Shown here piece by piece: positions 1 through 7,266 of a DNA stretch of 7,516 nt. Numbering within the stretch: the stretch's first letter is position 1; each line of letters opens with the position of its first letter. The notes beneath the pieces were generated by a model that worked only from the letters and a program-made list of their open reading frames with translations, did not search any database and was not told the DNA's origin. The position numbers and the translations under genes are program-made. The stretch is from Bacteroidia bacterium (GTDB lineage Bacteria; Bacteroidota; Bacteroidia; Bacteroidales; Azobacteroidaceae), in contig BNTP01000105.1 of the NCBI GenBank assembly GCA_025996695.1, positions 1-7,516 on the forward strand. Direction: 5' to 3'.

Positions 1-1
1 A

Positions 2-1165
2 CCGGCCGGAAGTAATTGGACGGTTTATGGTTTTATCAACGGCGACGTGGTGCATATAGCAGGTAGTATTGTGGAACAGGTGGAAGTAAGCAGCGAAAGT
101 GTTCACACCAATCTCAATACTAACAATGACCCGAATTATGGTGTGAATCTCACGGTGGACACTCCGCTGGGTAAAAAGATAATCCCGTATAAGGATCAGG
201 TGGATGATGCGATAGGTACGCTTGTTCCGCGTTCAATTAATTCGGACAGTAAGTTGGTTCACGGATTGTCAACTACGGCAACGGCCGGTGATGTGACGTT
301 GGATGTGACGTCTACTGATTTGCAAACAGGAGTTGATGCGACGGTAAGCAACAGTTTGCCTGTTGCATCTGAAACTCAGGCGGGTGTTGTGAACGCATCT
401 TCTATTGCGGCGTATAATCAAGCGGTTATCGACGTCAATTCATTGAAAACGGTTGGCGGACGATTTGTTGCGAGCTTTGCAACAAAAGCCGATTTGGATG
501 CGTATACGGTACCGGCGACGGCGAATGAGAATGATTTTGCGTTTGTTCAAACCGATGAATCGCAGGGCGGTCAGCGAACGCGTTATTTTCTTACCGGTAG
601 CCCGTTGGCATTCGTTCTTGGCTATGTCGAAGAAGAGGGGTTGTTCACAAATGGTACTCAGGGATATATCAAAGGCTCTACGTCGAACGGTCAGATATAT
701 GCAGAACCGGACGGAACGGGGAGCCTGAATGGTTATGATGCAATGATTGACAGTATCGGGAATCGTTTGCCAAATACGACTAAATACGCCTTGTCTGATT
801 CCGTGGGGGGGAATGCTTTGATGGCTGAAAAAGCCACTAAAAACAGTGCCGGTTATTATTTGACAAACTTAGCCGGAAATGCATTAATGTCGTCTCTTGA
901 AATTACTAACGGGAAAGATCTGTTTACATTACTGACTGACGAGCGCTCCGGATTTCATTTTTTGGGATTTTACAACACTAATGGAATAACCTATATTAAT
1001 GCACCGTCGCCGGGAGCAGGGCTTGTTCATTTTTTGTTTGGTATGAAATTAACAGGAACTAATAATTTTAATACGCTCATAGATGTAGACCCGTATGCGA
1101 ACAAGATTTGGATGTATTCGCAGTATAATGCTGATCCTAAGTGGCGGTCGATTACGTTTAATTGA
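2..1165 (+). CDS. Tail-fibre-like phage protein, 5' end missing (partial)
   Basis: The frame is open from the first complete codon at position 2 to TGA at 1163-1165, so the gene begins outside the window. The GTG at 47 is only the first internal start-type codon and should not be taken as the start. Visible features are typical of fibre or receptor-binding proteins: low-complexity Thr/Ser/Asn/Val stretches, a PVASETQAGVVNAS segment (about nt 359-400), FATKADLDAY (476-505) followed by a short beta-rich module, and an IKGSTSNGQIYAEPDGTGSL segment (668-727) leading to GYDAM. The C-terminal part (nt 840-1165) is Gly/Asn/aromatic-rich and could be the receptor-binding tip. GC is about 48% before nt 840 and about 38% after it (hand count). 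The gene lies directly upstream of the tail chaperone locus, where a major tail protein is usual, so a tail-tube protein with a fibre-like extension is an alternative. Function is inferred from sequence style; no catalytic motif is visible. Confidence 0.7.
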   Translation, partial: PAGSNWTVYGFINGDVVHIAGSIVEQVEVSSESVHTNLNTNNDPNYGVNLTVDTPLGKKIIPYKDQVDDAIGTLVPRSINSDSKLVHGLSTTATAGDVTLDVTSTDLQTGVDATVSNSLPVASETQAGVVNASSIAAYNQAVIDVNSLKTVGGRFVASFATKADLDAYTVPATANENDFAFVQTDESQGGQRTRYFLTGSPLAFVLGYVEEEGLFTNGTQGYIKGSTSNGQIYAEPDGTGSLNGYDAMIDSIGNRLPNTTKYALSDSVGGNALMAEKATKNSAGYYLTNLAGNALMSSLEITNGKDLFTLLTDERSGFHFLGFYNTNGITYINAPSPGAGLVHFLFGMKLTGTNNFNTLIDVDPYANKIWMYSQYNADPKWRSITFN

Positions 1166-1266
1166 AAAAAATTGAGTATGGCGGTTTTGACATAGCAAAT
1201 TTGCTCGTAACTTGTGCCGGAGGGTATTTGTAGAGGATTGTTTAACTTTTATAAATTAGTTTAAGG

Positions 1267-1737
1267 ATGAAAAATATTGAACAAAATGCTTTTGATGTAT
1301 TATCTCAAAAGCCGTATAAAGTCACTTTGGGCGGAAAGTCGTTTCAATTCAACAGAATTTCAATGAATGAACGCCAAGAAATTGCAGCGATTGCTGCTCG
1401 TTTGGAGTTACAAAATCATTTAGAAGCCGGTGTAAATATGCCGGAAGGCGAAGCATTGACAGAAGCAATTAATTGCGGAAAATACGGTAAAGAAATTGCT
1501 GAAATAGTATCAATCATAGCACATACAAAGGGGTTTTGCGACTATTTGAAAAAATGGCGCAGGGATCGAATTTTTAAGGCTGCCTACTTTGATGCAACAA
1601 CGGAAGAGATCGCTATTTGCATCAATAAATTTTTAGACCAGGTTGAGCCTGCTTTTTTTTTAAGCATTTTAATTTCCCTGAACCGCCAAAACATTCTGAA
1701 ACCGACGAAAGAGATAGAAGCGACAGCCCTTGGATAA
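1267..1737 (+). CDS. Tail assembly chaperone, short (G-like) product
   Basis: This 156-aa protein is encoded immediately before the tape measure gene and matches the position, size and style of lambda gpG-like tail assembly chaperones. Its N-terminus (FDVLSQKPYKVTLGGKSFQF) has the short beta-strand opening common in these proteins, followed by a largely helical body. In the lambda system the G protein binds the tape measure protein along its length and is absent from the finished virion. ATG 1267 is chosen because it opens the frame after an A/T-rich leader; AAGG abuts the ATG and is too close to act as a normal ribosome binding site. The final 24 residues, after the T9 run, are specific to this unshifted form. 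Assignment rests on gene order and the -1 extension described separately. Sequence similarity to named families was not tested. Confidence 0.8.
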   Translation: MKNIEQNAFDVLSQKPYKVTLGGKSFQFNRISMNERQEIAAIAARLELQNHLEAGVNMPEGEALTEAINCGKYGKEIAEIVSIIAHTKGFCDYLKKWRRDRIFKAAYFDATTEEIAICINKFLDQVEPAFFLSILISLNRQNILKPTKEIEATALG

Positions 1738-1964
1738 TTGAAGCTTCGATACTCAAAGCGTTTCCGCAATTCACTCGGGATTATGTTAGAAATGAGTTGA
1801 GTTATGAAAATCTTTTGCTTTTGCAATCTTCTATTCCACCATATAGGGGGATAGAAGAAGACGATAAAAAGACAAAAAGCAAAAAGACTTCCGACAAAGG
1901 AAAAGACAAAAAAGAGAATAAAAAAGGAATTAAACACTTCAATGAGGTTTTTGATTGGTTTTAA
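1267..1964 (+). CDS. Tail assembly chaperone, -1 frameshift fusion (GT-like) product
   Basis: A -1 shift at the T9 run joins residues 1-132 of the short chaperone to 100 further residues read from 1662 to 1961, with TAA at 1962-1964, giving 232 aa. The -1 frame has a stop (TGA 1644-1646) just upstream of the T run, contains no ATG, and stays open for 100 codons, so it is best explained as an extension and not a separate gene. The added part carries SPWIIEASILKAFPQF (fusion residues about 154-169) and NELSYENLLLLQSSIPPY, then a Lys/Asp/Glu-rich linker and a short aromatic end (FNEVFDWF). In lambda the T part of gpGT recruits tail tube subunits to the tape-measure complex; the same job is inferred here. 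The coordinates cover both frames, so simple translation of the interval meets the stop at 1735-1737. A sequencing error in the homopolymer could mimic this. Confidence 0.75.
1656..1662 (+). promoter_or_regulatory. Programmed -1 ribosomal frameshift site (T TTT TTA)
   Basis: The heptamer lies at the end of nine consecutive T (1653-1661). Chaperone-frame codons are TTT 1657-1659 and TTA 1660-1662, so the X XXY YYZ rule is met. After slipping back one base both tRNAs pair with TTT TTT and the next codon is AAG at 1662. T TTT TTT at 1653-1659 is a second in-phase option. A shift can only join the frames between 1647 (after the -1 stop) and 1734 (before the 0-frame stop), and this is the only strong slippery tract there. 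I see no convincing downstream hairpin or pseudoknot: the best pairing is CCAA near 1686 with TTGG near 1730, which is weak. Confidence 0.75.
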
Positions 1965-1966
1965 AC

Positions 1967-1993
1967 TATTAAATATATTAAATATATTAAATA
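1967..1993 (+). repeat. Three tandem copies of TATTAAATA at the tape measure start
   Basis: Three perfect contiguous 9-bp copies (1967-1975, 1976-1984, 1985-1993) fill almost the whole gap between the fusion-chaperone stop (1962-1964) and the tape measure ATG (1995-1997). The fourth copy begins as TAT and breaks at the G of the ATG. The stretch is entirely A/T. Bacteroidota commonly initiate on unstructured A/T-rich leaders without Shine-Dalgarno pairing, so it may act as the translation leader of the tape measure gene; that role is inferred. Confidence 0.85.
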
Positions 1994-1994
1994 T

Positions 1995-4900
1995 ATGGCA
2001 ATTCCACCTTTGCATTATGAAATAAGTGCGGATGACGAAAAATTTTTGGATGCAATCATTCGCGACGGTCGCGCACTTAATAATCTAACACGTGAAGCTG
2101 AACAGGCAGGTAGCGGAATAGAGGACGCTTTTAAGAAAGTGGCAGCCGTTGCAGGCATATCCTTTGGTATCGGGGCTATCAAAAACTTTGGCTCTGAAAT
2201 TATCCGTGTCAGGTCAGAAATTCAGATGTTGGAGCAGTCTTTTACCGTCCTTTTAGGTTCAAAAGCCAAGTCGGATGTTATGCTTAAAGAAATCAAGGAT
2301 ATTGCCTTGAAAAGCCCGTTATTATTAACCGACACCTCGCAAGCTGCCCAAACATTGCTTTCATTCAACGTATCCGCCGAAAAAATTATACCTACCTTGC
2401 GCCAATTAGGCGATATTTCAATGGGAAACAGTGCGCGGTTCGGTGCTTTATCGCTTGCTTTTGCTCAAATGTCGTCTGCCGGTAAATTGATGGGTCAGGA
2501 CTTACTGCAAATGATAAATGCAGGCTTCAATCCGCTGCAAATCATGGCAGAAAAAACAGGCAAATCCATTGCAACACTCAAAGAGGAGATGTCAAAGGGT
2601 GCTATTTCTTCTGAAATGGTTGCCGATGCTTTTGCCGCAGCGACGGCAGAGGGTGGAAAATTCCATAACATGATGGAAACGCAGGCGAGCGGAATAGCAG
2701 GGTTGCAGGCTTCGCTGGGAGATGCGTGGATGAACATGCTCAACGATATGGGAGAAAGCAGTGAGGGTATTATTGCCGGAGGGTATAAAGTGGCTACAGG
2801 ATTGGTTGAGAACTATGAGAAAGTTGGCAAGGCGATTGCGGCTATCATTGCTACTTACGGTGCATACAGGGCTGCCGTAGCTTTGAATGCAGTTGCGACA
2901 AACGGTTGGACAATCGCGCAAGCAGCGCAATATAAAGGTCTTTTGATGCTTGAAAAGGCTCAAAAACTTTTCAATGCCACCGCGTTAGCTAATCCTTACG
3001 TTTTCTTGGCTACTGTTATCATCGGAGTTGTTGCCGCGATGTGGGCATTCCACGATAGTAGCACGGCTGCCGAAAAAGCACAAAATAAATTGAATGATAC
3101 GCTGGAAGAACAAAAAAACAAAAAGGATGCATTAAAAAACAAAACAAGCGAACTAATCGGAATTATCACAGACGAAACGCAGACTATTTATGCCCAAATC
3201 AAAGCGTGGAAAGAGTTACAAAAGGAAATGCCGGAATCGTTTGGAAAAATGACTTTGGAGGATTTTAAGAAATTGTCTCCCGAAGAAAGGAGCATTAAAA
3301 TAAACATTGAAATTGAAAAAAAGAGCGAAGCGGAATTTGAAAAGTCAATCGAAGATCAAATTAAAAAAGTAGAACGCCTAAAGAAAGGGGTTGTACAATA
3401 TGGATTTCAAGGTTCTAAAACAACAGTTATAGACCAAAAGGAGTTAGAAACGGCTGAAGAATTATTGATATTACTCCAAAAAGAGAAAAAAGAGCGTGAA
3501 GAAATCGCCCAAAAAGCCGAATTTGATGCAAAGCCTGCACAAGAACGCATTAATTATTATAATCAGGAACTTGAAAAACTTGAACAGGAAAAAATGAAAC
3601 TGGACGAGTTGGCCGTGAAATATACAAAACTTGAAAATAGCACGACAAATATTACAGGTGAATGGGGGAGTATTAATTTAGAATCCATTCAATTGTTGAA
3701 CAATTTGGATTTGATTGTTAGAAAACAAAAAGAAATGCAAGCCGGAAAGGCGAGTGTTGAAGCATCTATTATAGGCGATGGAGAAACCTATAAATCAGCA
3801 TTTTCAGCAGCGGAAAAAGCGTGGAAAGAAGCTCAAAAAACACTTTCGGAAGCAAAGAACAAAACAAAAAAGGAATACGAAGATGCTTCCAATAATTTGA
3901 AAGCAGCAAAAGAGGCATTTGAAAAATTAGGCGGGAAAACAACAACTACCAAAGACGATGACCGAAGAAAAAATGAATTGCAAAAACAATTGGATGCTCA
4001 GCTAAAAATGCATGAGCAAGAACGCCAAAATGCCATTGACAATCAGAAATTTTATCTTGAAATGGCTCAAAAGGACACCGACATCATGAGCGACAGCTGG
4101 GAAAAGAAGTACAAGCAAATCGTGCTTAACCACGCCAAAGAGGAGCTTGAATTAAAACAGTTTCAAGAAAACCAACTGAAAAAGCAACAGGAATTTGAAA
4201 GGCAGCAGTGGGAGGCAGCGGGGAAAAAAGGAACATTCACGCCTGCCACAAAGACCATAGGGGACTTAACCGCAACGGATAAAAGTGGCAATTATGTTTT
4301 TCCGGATGTAGCTAATCAAATAAAAGCGATGACAAGCGCCGTAAAGGCTGAATTTGAAAAAGCGAATGCCGATTTTACGGAATTGTCCGAAAAAGCGGCA
4401 AATGAGGAGTTATTACGGCTTGACACTTCGCTTAATGCTGAATTGGTACGCATCAAAGAGAGTTATAAGGAGCGACTGGATGCTGCTAAGGGCAATGCAG
4501 CAGAAACGGCAGCATTGGAAGCAAACCAAGCCTTAGAGATAGCCACAGCAATGACCGATTCAAACATCCAAAAGTTGGAAGCGGATAATGAGTATTATGC
4601 TCAAAGCCAAGAGTTAGCAAGAAATAGCTATCAATTTGAAGCTGATTTGGAGTTGGCCAAACTCCAAAATACAAAAAAAACACAACAAGCAATAATCGTT
4701 GAACTTGAAAAACTTGCAGCGGCAGAAAAAAAGAGTAAAGGATTTGTTTCTAACAAAACGCTTGAAAATCTAAGGCAGGCAAAATTAGGACTTGAAGAAA
4801 CAAATGCGGCAATTGCTAAGATGCCAATGAAGAAGTGGAACGAACTTTCGACCCAATTGAAAAAATGCAAGTCTGAAATTGACAATATCATTGGCTCAAT

Positions 4901-6365
4901 GGACGGATTGGACGAAAGTACAAAGTCTGCTTTGCAGGCGGCTTCCAATATTGCCGGTGGAACTATTGCGATGATAGATGGAATTAAAAAAGTGGCAATT
5001 GATGCAGCGTTAGGTATCAAGGCTGTTGAAAACGCATCCGTCATTCTCGCTATTATCGGAGCGGCCGTACAAATTATTACCGCCATTTTCAACATGGCAT
5101 CCAACGCGGAAAAGGCACATGCCGAAGCCCTTGAAAAAATACAAAAAAGCAAAATCGCCATGCAGCGCGAATATAATCTGCTGCTCTTGGAACAAAATGA
5201 GTTACTTCAAAAAGCGGTCACTATTTTTGGAACGGATGTTTACGGGGAGGCAATCGGATCCGTTGATCAGTACAAAAAAGCACTCTCTGAATTGAAAGAA
5301 GAGATTAAAGGAACGAATCCGATTGATTTGGGTAAAAAAATGGGTGCTGTAACTCTTTCTACCGGGAAATTTTATGTTGGATTTTACAAAGAGATGTTAG
5401 CCGATTATGAAAAAGGAGTATTAGGCCTTAGTTCATTGTATGTAAAAACCGGGCATAAAAAAACCGGACTTTTTGGATGGGGATCAGGTAAGGATATTTA
5501 TAGCGATCTGCTCACTGTATTTCCTGATTTGATAAACGAAGCCGGTGAATTTGATAAAGAAGTTGCAAAAATAATCATATCTACAAAATCCGGGTTAATG
5601 AGTGAAGAAGATGTCGACACCCTGCAACACATGGTAGATTTGGCCGAACTGGCTGAAAAAGCATTTGAGGGCATGAAAGATTACCTGACAAGCATTTTTG
5701 GCGATTTAGGAAGCACAATGAGCGACGCGCTGACGGATGCCTTTAAGAATGGAACGGATGCCTCAAAAGTTTTTTCAGACAGCGTGACTTCAATGCTTGA
5801 AAAACTGGCTCAAGATATGATTTATTCCGTCACGCTCGCTCCTATCTTTGAAGAGGCACAAAAGCAGATGCTTGAAACGATGAAAGATGAAAAAACAAGT
5901 GATAAGCAAAAATTTGCAAAATACTCCGAGATAATGGAAGGGGTATTAGAGGAGGCCGAAGCCGCAAAAGAATTAGCCATGGATATGTACAAGGAATATC
6001 AAGATATAGCAAAAAAGAATGACATTGAATTGTGGAAGCCTGACGAAGAAGCAGAACGCGCCGGAATGTCAGGCAAGGGACTTGCACAGGCTTCGCAGGA
6101 TAGCATCAATGAAATGACCGGAATACTAAGGGCTGGAAATATGATTAATCAGCAAATTAAGGAATGGCTGGATATTTTAACACCCAAAAGTTCGGAGCTG
6201 CTGGCTATCAATAACGAAACAAACTCACACCTGTTTTCATTGACAACGATTGCGCAAGATCAGCTTGCTACGCAGCGGCAAATTGAAATGAACACACGTA
6301 AAATTGAAAATATGAACAACGCGATAGTAGATATTCAATTGCACGGAGTGAAAATTATAACATAA
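1995..6365 (+). CDS. Tail tape measure protein
   Basis: The 1456-aa product is the longest gene here and lies directly after the chaperone locus, as tape measure genes do. Residues about 60-255 form the conserved N-terminal tape-measure region, with LEQSFTVLLGS, ALKSPLLLTDTSQAAQTL, LAFAQMSSAGKLMGQDLLQM and INAGFNPLQIM in the expected order. Hydrophobic segments sit at about 280-297, 333-352 and 1016-1032, as often seen in proteins thought to cross the host membrane during DNA delivery. Residues about 355-980 are Lys/Glu/Gln-rich, probably coiled coil. A Gly/aromatic patch (TGLFGWGSGKDIYSD, about 1157-1171) lies in the C-terminal part. No lysozyme or peptidase motif was recognised. ATG 1995 fits the leader and the next gene's 1-nt spacing at the other end. 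At roughly 1.5 angstroms per residue, a known rule for siphovirus tails, the tail would be near 220 nm (inference). Confidence 0.95.
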   Translation: MAIPPLHYEISADDEKFLDAIIRDGRALNNLTREAEQAGSGIEDAFKKVAAVAGISFGIGAIKNFGSEIIRVRSEIQMLEQSFTVLLGSKAKSDVMLKEIKDIALKSPLLLTDTSQAAQTLLSFNVSAEKIIPTLRQLGDISMGNSARFGALSLAFAQMSSAGKLMGQDLLQMINAGFNPLQIMAEKTGKSIATLKEEMSKGAISSEMVADAFAAATAEGGKFHNMMETQASGIAGLQASLGDAWMNMLNDMGESSEGIIAGGYKVATGLVENYEKVGKAIAAIIATYGAYRAAVALNAVATNGWTIAQAAQYKGLLMLEKAQKLFNATALANPYVFLATVIIGVVAAMWAFHDSSTAAEKAQNKLNDTLEEQKNKKDALKNKTSELIGIITDETQTIYAQIKAWKELQKEMPESFGKMTLEDFKKLSPEERSIKINIEIEKKSEAEFEKSIEDQIKKVERLKKGVVQYGFQGSKTTVIDQKELETAEELLILLQKEKKEREEIAQKAEFDAKPAQERINYYNQELEKLEQEKMKLDELAVKYTKLENSTTNITGEWGSINLESIQLLNNLDLIVRKQKEMQAGKASVEASIIGDGETYKSAFSAAEKAWKEAQKTLSEAKNKTKKEYEDASNNLKAAKEAFEKLGGKTTTTKDDDRRKNELQKQLDAQLKMHEQERQNAIDNQKFYLEMAQKDTDIMSDSWEKKYKQIVLNHAKEELELKQFQENQLKKQQEFERQQWEAAGKKGTFTPATKTIGDLTATDKSGNYVFPDVANQIKAMTSAVKAEFEKANADFTELSEKAANEELLRLDTSLNAELVRIKESYKERLDAAKGNAAETAALEANQALEIATAMTDSNIQKLEADNEYYAQSQELARNSYQFEADLELAKLQNTKKTQQAIIVELEKLAAAEKKSKGFVSNKTLENLRQAKLGLEETNAAIAKMPMKKWNELSTQLKKCKSEIDNIIGSMDGLDESTKSALQAASNIAGGTIAMIDGIKKVAIDAALGIKAVENASVILAIIGAAVQIITAIFNMASNAEKAHAEALEKIQKSKIAMQREYNLLLLEQNELLQKAVTIFGTDVYGEAIGSVDQYKKALSELKEEIKGTNPIDLGKKMGAVTLSTGKFYVGFYKEMLADYEKGVLGLSSLYVKTGHKKTGLFGWGSGKDIYSDLLTVFPDLINEAGEFDKEVAKIIISTKSGLMSEEDVDTLQHMVDLAELAEKAFEGMKDYLTSIFGDLGSTMSDALTDAFKNGTDASKVFSDSVTSMLEKLAQDMIYSVTLAPIFEEAQKQMLETMKDEKTSDKQKFAKYSEIMEGVLEEAEAAKELAMDMYKEYQDIAKKNDIELWKPDEEAERAGMSGKGLAQASQDSINEMTGILRAGNMINQQIKEWLDILTPKSSELLAINNETNSHLFSLTTIAQDQLATQRQIEMNTRKIENMNNAIVDIQLHGVKIIT

Positions 6366-6366
6366 A

Positions 6367-7248
6367 ATGTCACAGGTAACAATAAATGGAATAGATATTG
6401 CAATATTTGGCGTAATTCTCACAAAGGACAGCTACAGCAATTTGTTTGCATATCCAACCCGCAAAGAGCCACTTTCAAATAAATGGCAGGATGAAGACGG
6501 GGCGGATGTGGATTTGTCTGATCCTGTTTTTGAGGCACGTACATTCAAATTGTCGTTTTATTCATATCCAAATGCCAATTTATACGGTTTTTTTGAATTG
6601 CTGATGTCGGAGGGGTACAAGACGTTTCAATTTGTTTCAATCGATTTACAGATGAAATTACGCTATAAATCGGAGCCTTCACGTAATTTATATACCGGCG
6701 GTGATACGTTTGAATTGCAATTTATCGACGATTTTCCAATGTCTTTTTTTCAATCATTTGAAACATTTGAAGAAACGGGCGTCAATCGCATGTTACCTAA
6801 ACAGCCAAATTTCAAAATTGACGGCTTGGAGTTCTCTGAATATGGAATCGGAATTATAAAAGGTAGCAATGACTATAAAAATCCGGCATTAAAAGATCAG
6901 CTAACGCTCATTTATGAAACTGTGAGCGGTCAAACGTACAATGTAGGAACCGTAAAAAAAGAAAGCGGAAATATCGTGATTAAATGCTGGATATTGGCAA
7001 GCAATATCCAGTCATTGAAAAATAAATATGTATTATTTTTCAATAAAATAGCAAGCGAAAGCGAGAGAATTTTGGATACCGACAATCATGAATATACGTG
7101 TTATTATAAATCAGCAAGCGATTTCAAATTGTACCGGGACAGTGAAACTATCGCTTTGACATTTTCACTGAATTTTGTTGAAGTGTCAAGAAAGAAAAAA
7201 GAGGGGATTGAGTTTTGGGCAATCGAATATGATTTTGTAGTAAGTTAA
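6367..7248 (+). CDS. Distal tail (Dit-like) baseplate protein with two similar domains
   Basis: The 293-aa product begins one base after the tape measure stop (TAA 6363-6365), the usual place for the distal tail protein that forms the hub at the tail tip. Two halves share an order of elements. Half one, about residues 4-122, has VTINGIDIAIFGVIL, then EARTFKLSFYSY, NLYGFFELL, MKLRYKSEPS and FELQFIDDFP. Half two, about 148-273, has FKIDGLEFSEYGIGII, then GNIVIKCWIL, KNKYVLFFNKI, YTCYYKSASD and IALTFSLNFVEV. This resembles the beta-rich belt domain of Dit proteins, present twice. Initiation lacks a Shine-Dalgarno motif, so translation may be coupled to the tape measure stop. The call rests on position and domain style; a more general baseplate protein is possible. 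Confidence 0.7.
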   Translation: MSQVTINGIDIAIFGVILTKDSYSNLFAYPTRKEPLSNKWQDEDGADVDLSDPVFEARTFKLSFYSYPNANLYGFFELLMSEGYKTFQFVSIDLQMKLRYKSEPSRNLYTGGDTFELQFIDDFPMSFFQSFETFEETGVNRMLPKQPNFKIDGLEFSEYGIGIIKGSNDYKNPALKDQLTLIYETVSGQTYNVGTVKKESGNIVIKCWILASNIQSLKNKYVLFFNKIASESERILDTDNHEYTCYYKSASDFKLYRDSETIALTFSLNFVEVSRKKKEGIEFWAIEYDFVVS

Positions 7249-7266
7249 ACATAAAAATTTATATAA
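7249..7266 (+). promoter_or_regulatory. A/T-rich translation leader of the second fibre gene
   Basis: The 18-nt gap has a single C and is otherwise A/T, with no Shine-Dalgarno motif before the ATG at 7267. It resembles the all-A/T leader before the tape measure gene. A role in initiation is inferred from known Bacteroidota practice. Confidence 0.35.

Noticed and set aside
453..728. 91-codon + strand frame inside the first fibre-like gene.
   Set aside because: Arg/Met-rich out-of-frame translation of a normal coding region, with no initiation signal.
829..895. Repeated GNALM in the first fibre-like protein (GGNALMAE and AGNALMSS).
   Set aside because: Only two short, diverged copies, so too little to call a repeat unit, though it sits near the composition break.
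1194..1205. Perfect 12-bp palindrome AGCAAATTTGCT in the spacer before the chaperone gene.
   Set aside because: About two such palindromes are expected by chance in 7.5 kb, and there is no second copy or promoter nearby to make it an operator.
1186..1264. Possible promoter elements: TTGACA at 1187-1192, and TAACTTTT at 1243-1250 as a poor match to the Bacteroidota -7 element TAnnTTTG.
   Set aside because: No -10 partner follows TTGACA at 17 bp, and the nearest TTTG (1227-1230) is only 12 nt from TAACTTTT, too close for a -33 element.
1584..2015. 143-codon open frame on the minus strand across the chaperone end.
   Set aside because: It is a shadow of the A/T-rich -1 extension and the 9-bp repeat (its NIF repeats come from TATTAAATA) and has no recognisable protein features.
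4673..4680. A8 run in the tape measure gene forming an in-phase A AAA AAA heptamer.
   Set aside because: A -1 shift meets a TGA after a few codons, and the gene is long, conserved in style and lysine-rich, so this is probably incidental.
4631..5161. 176-codon open frame on the minus strand within the tape measure gene.
   Set aside because: Hydrophobic, Ser/Ala-rich translation typical of antisense to an alanine- and lysine-rich helical gene; there is no leader or partner gene.
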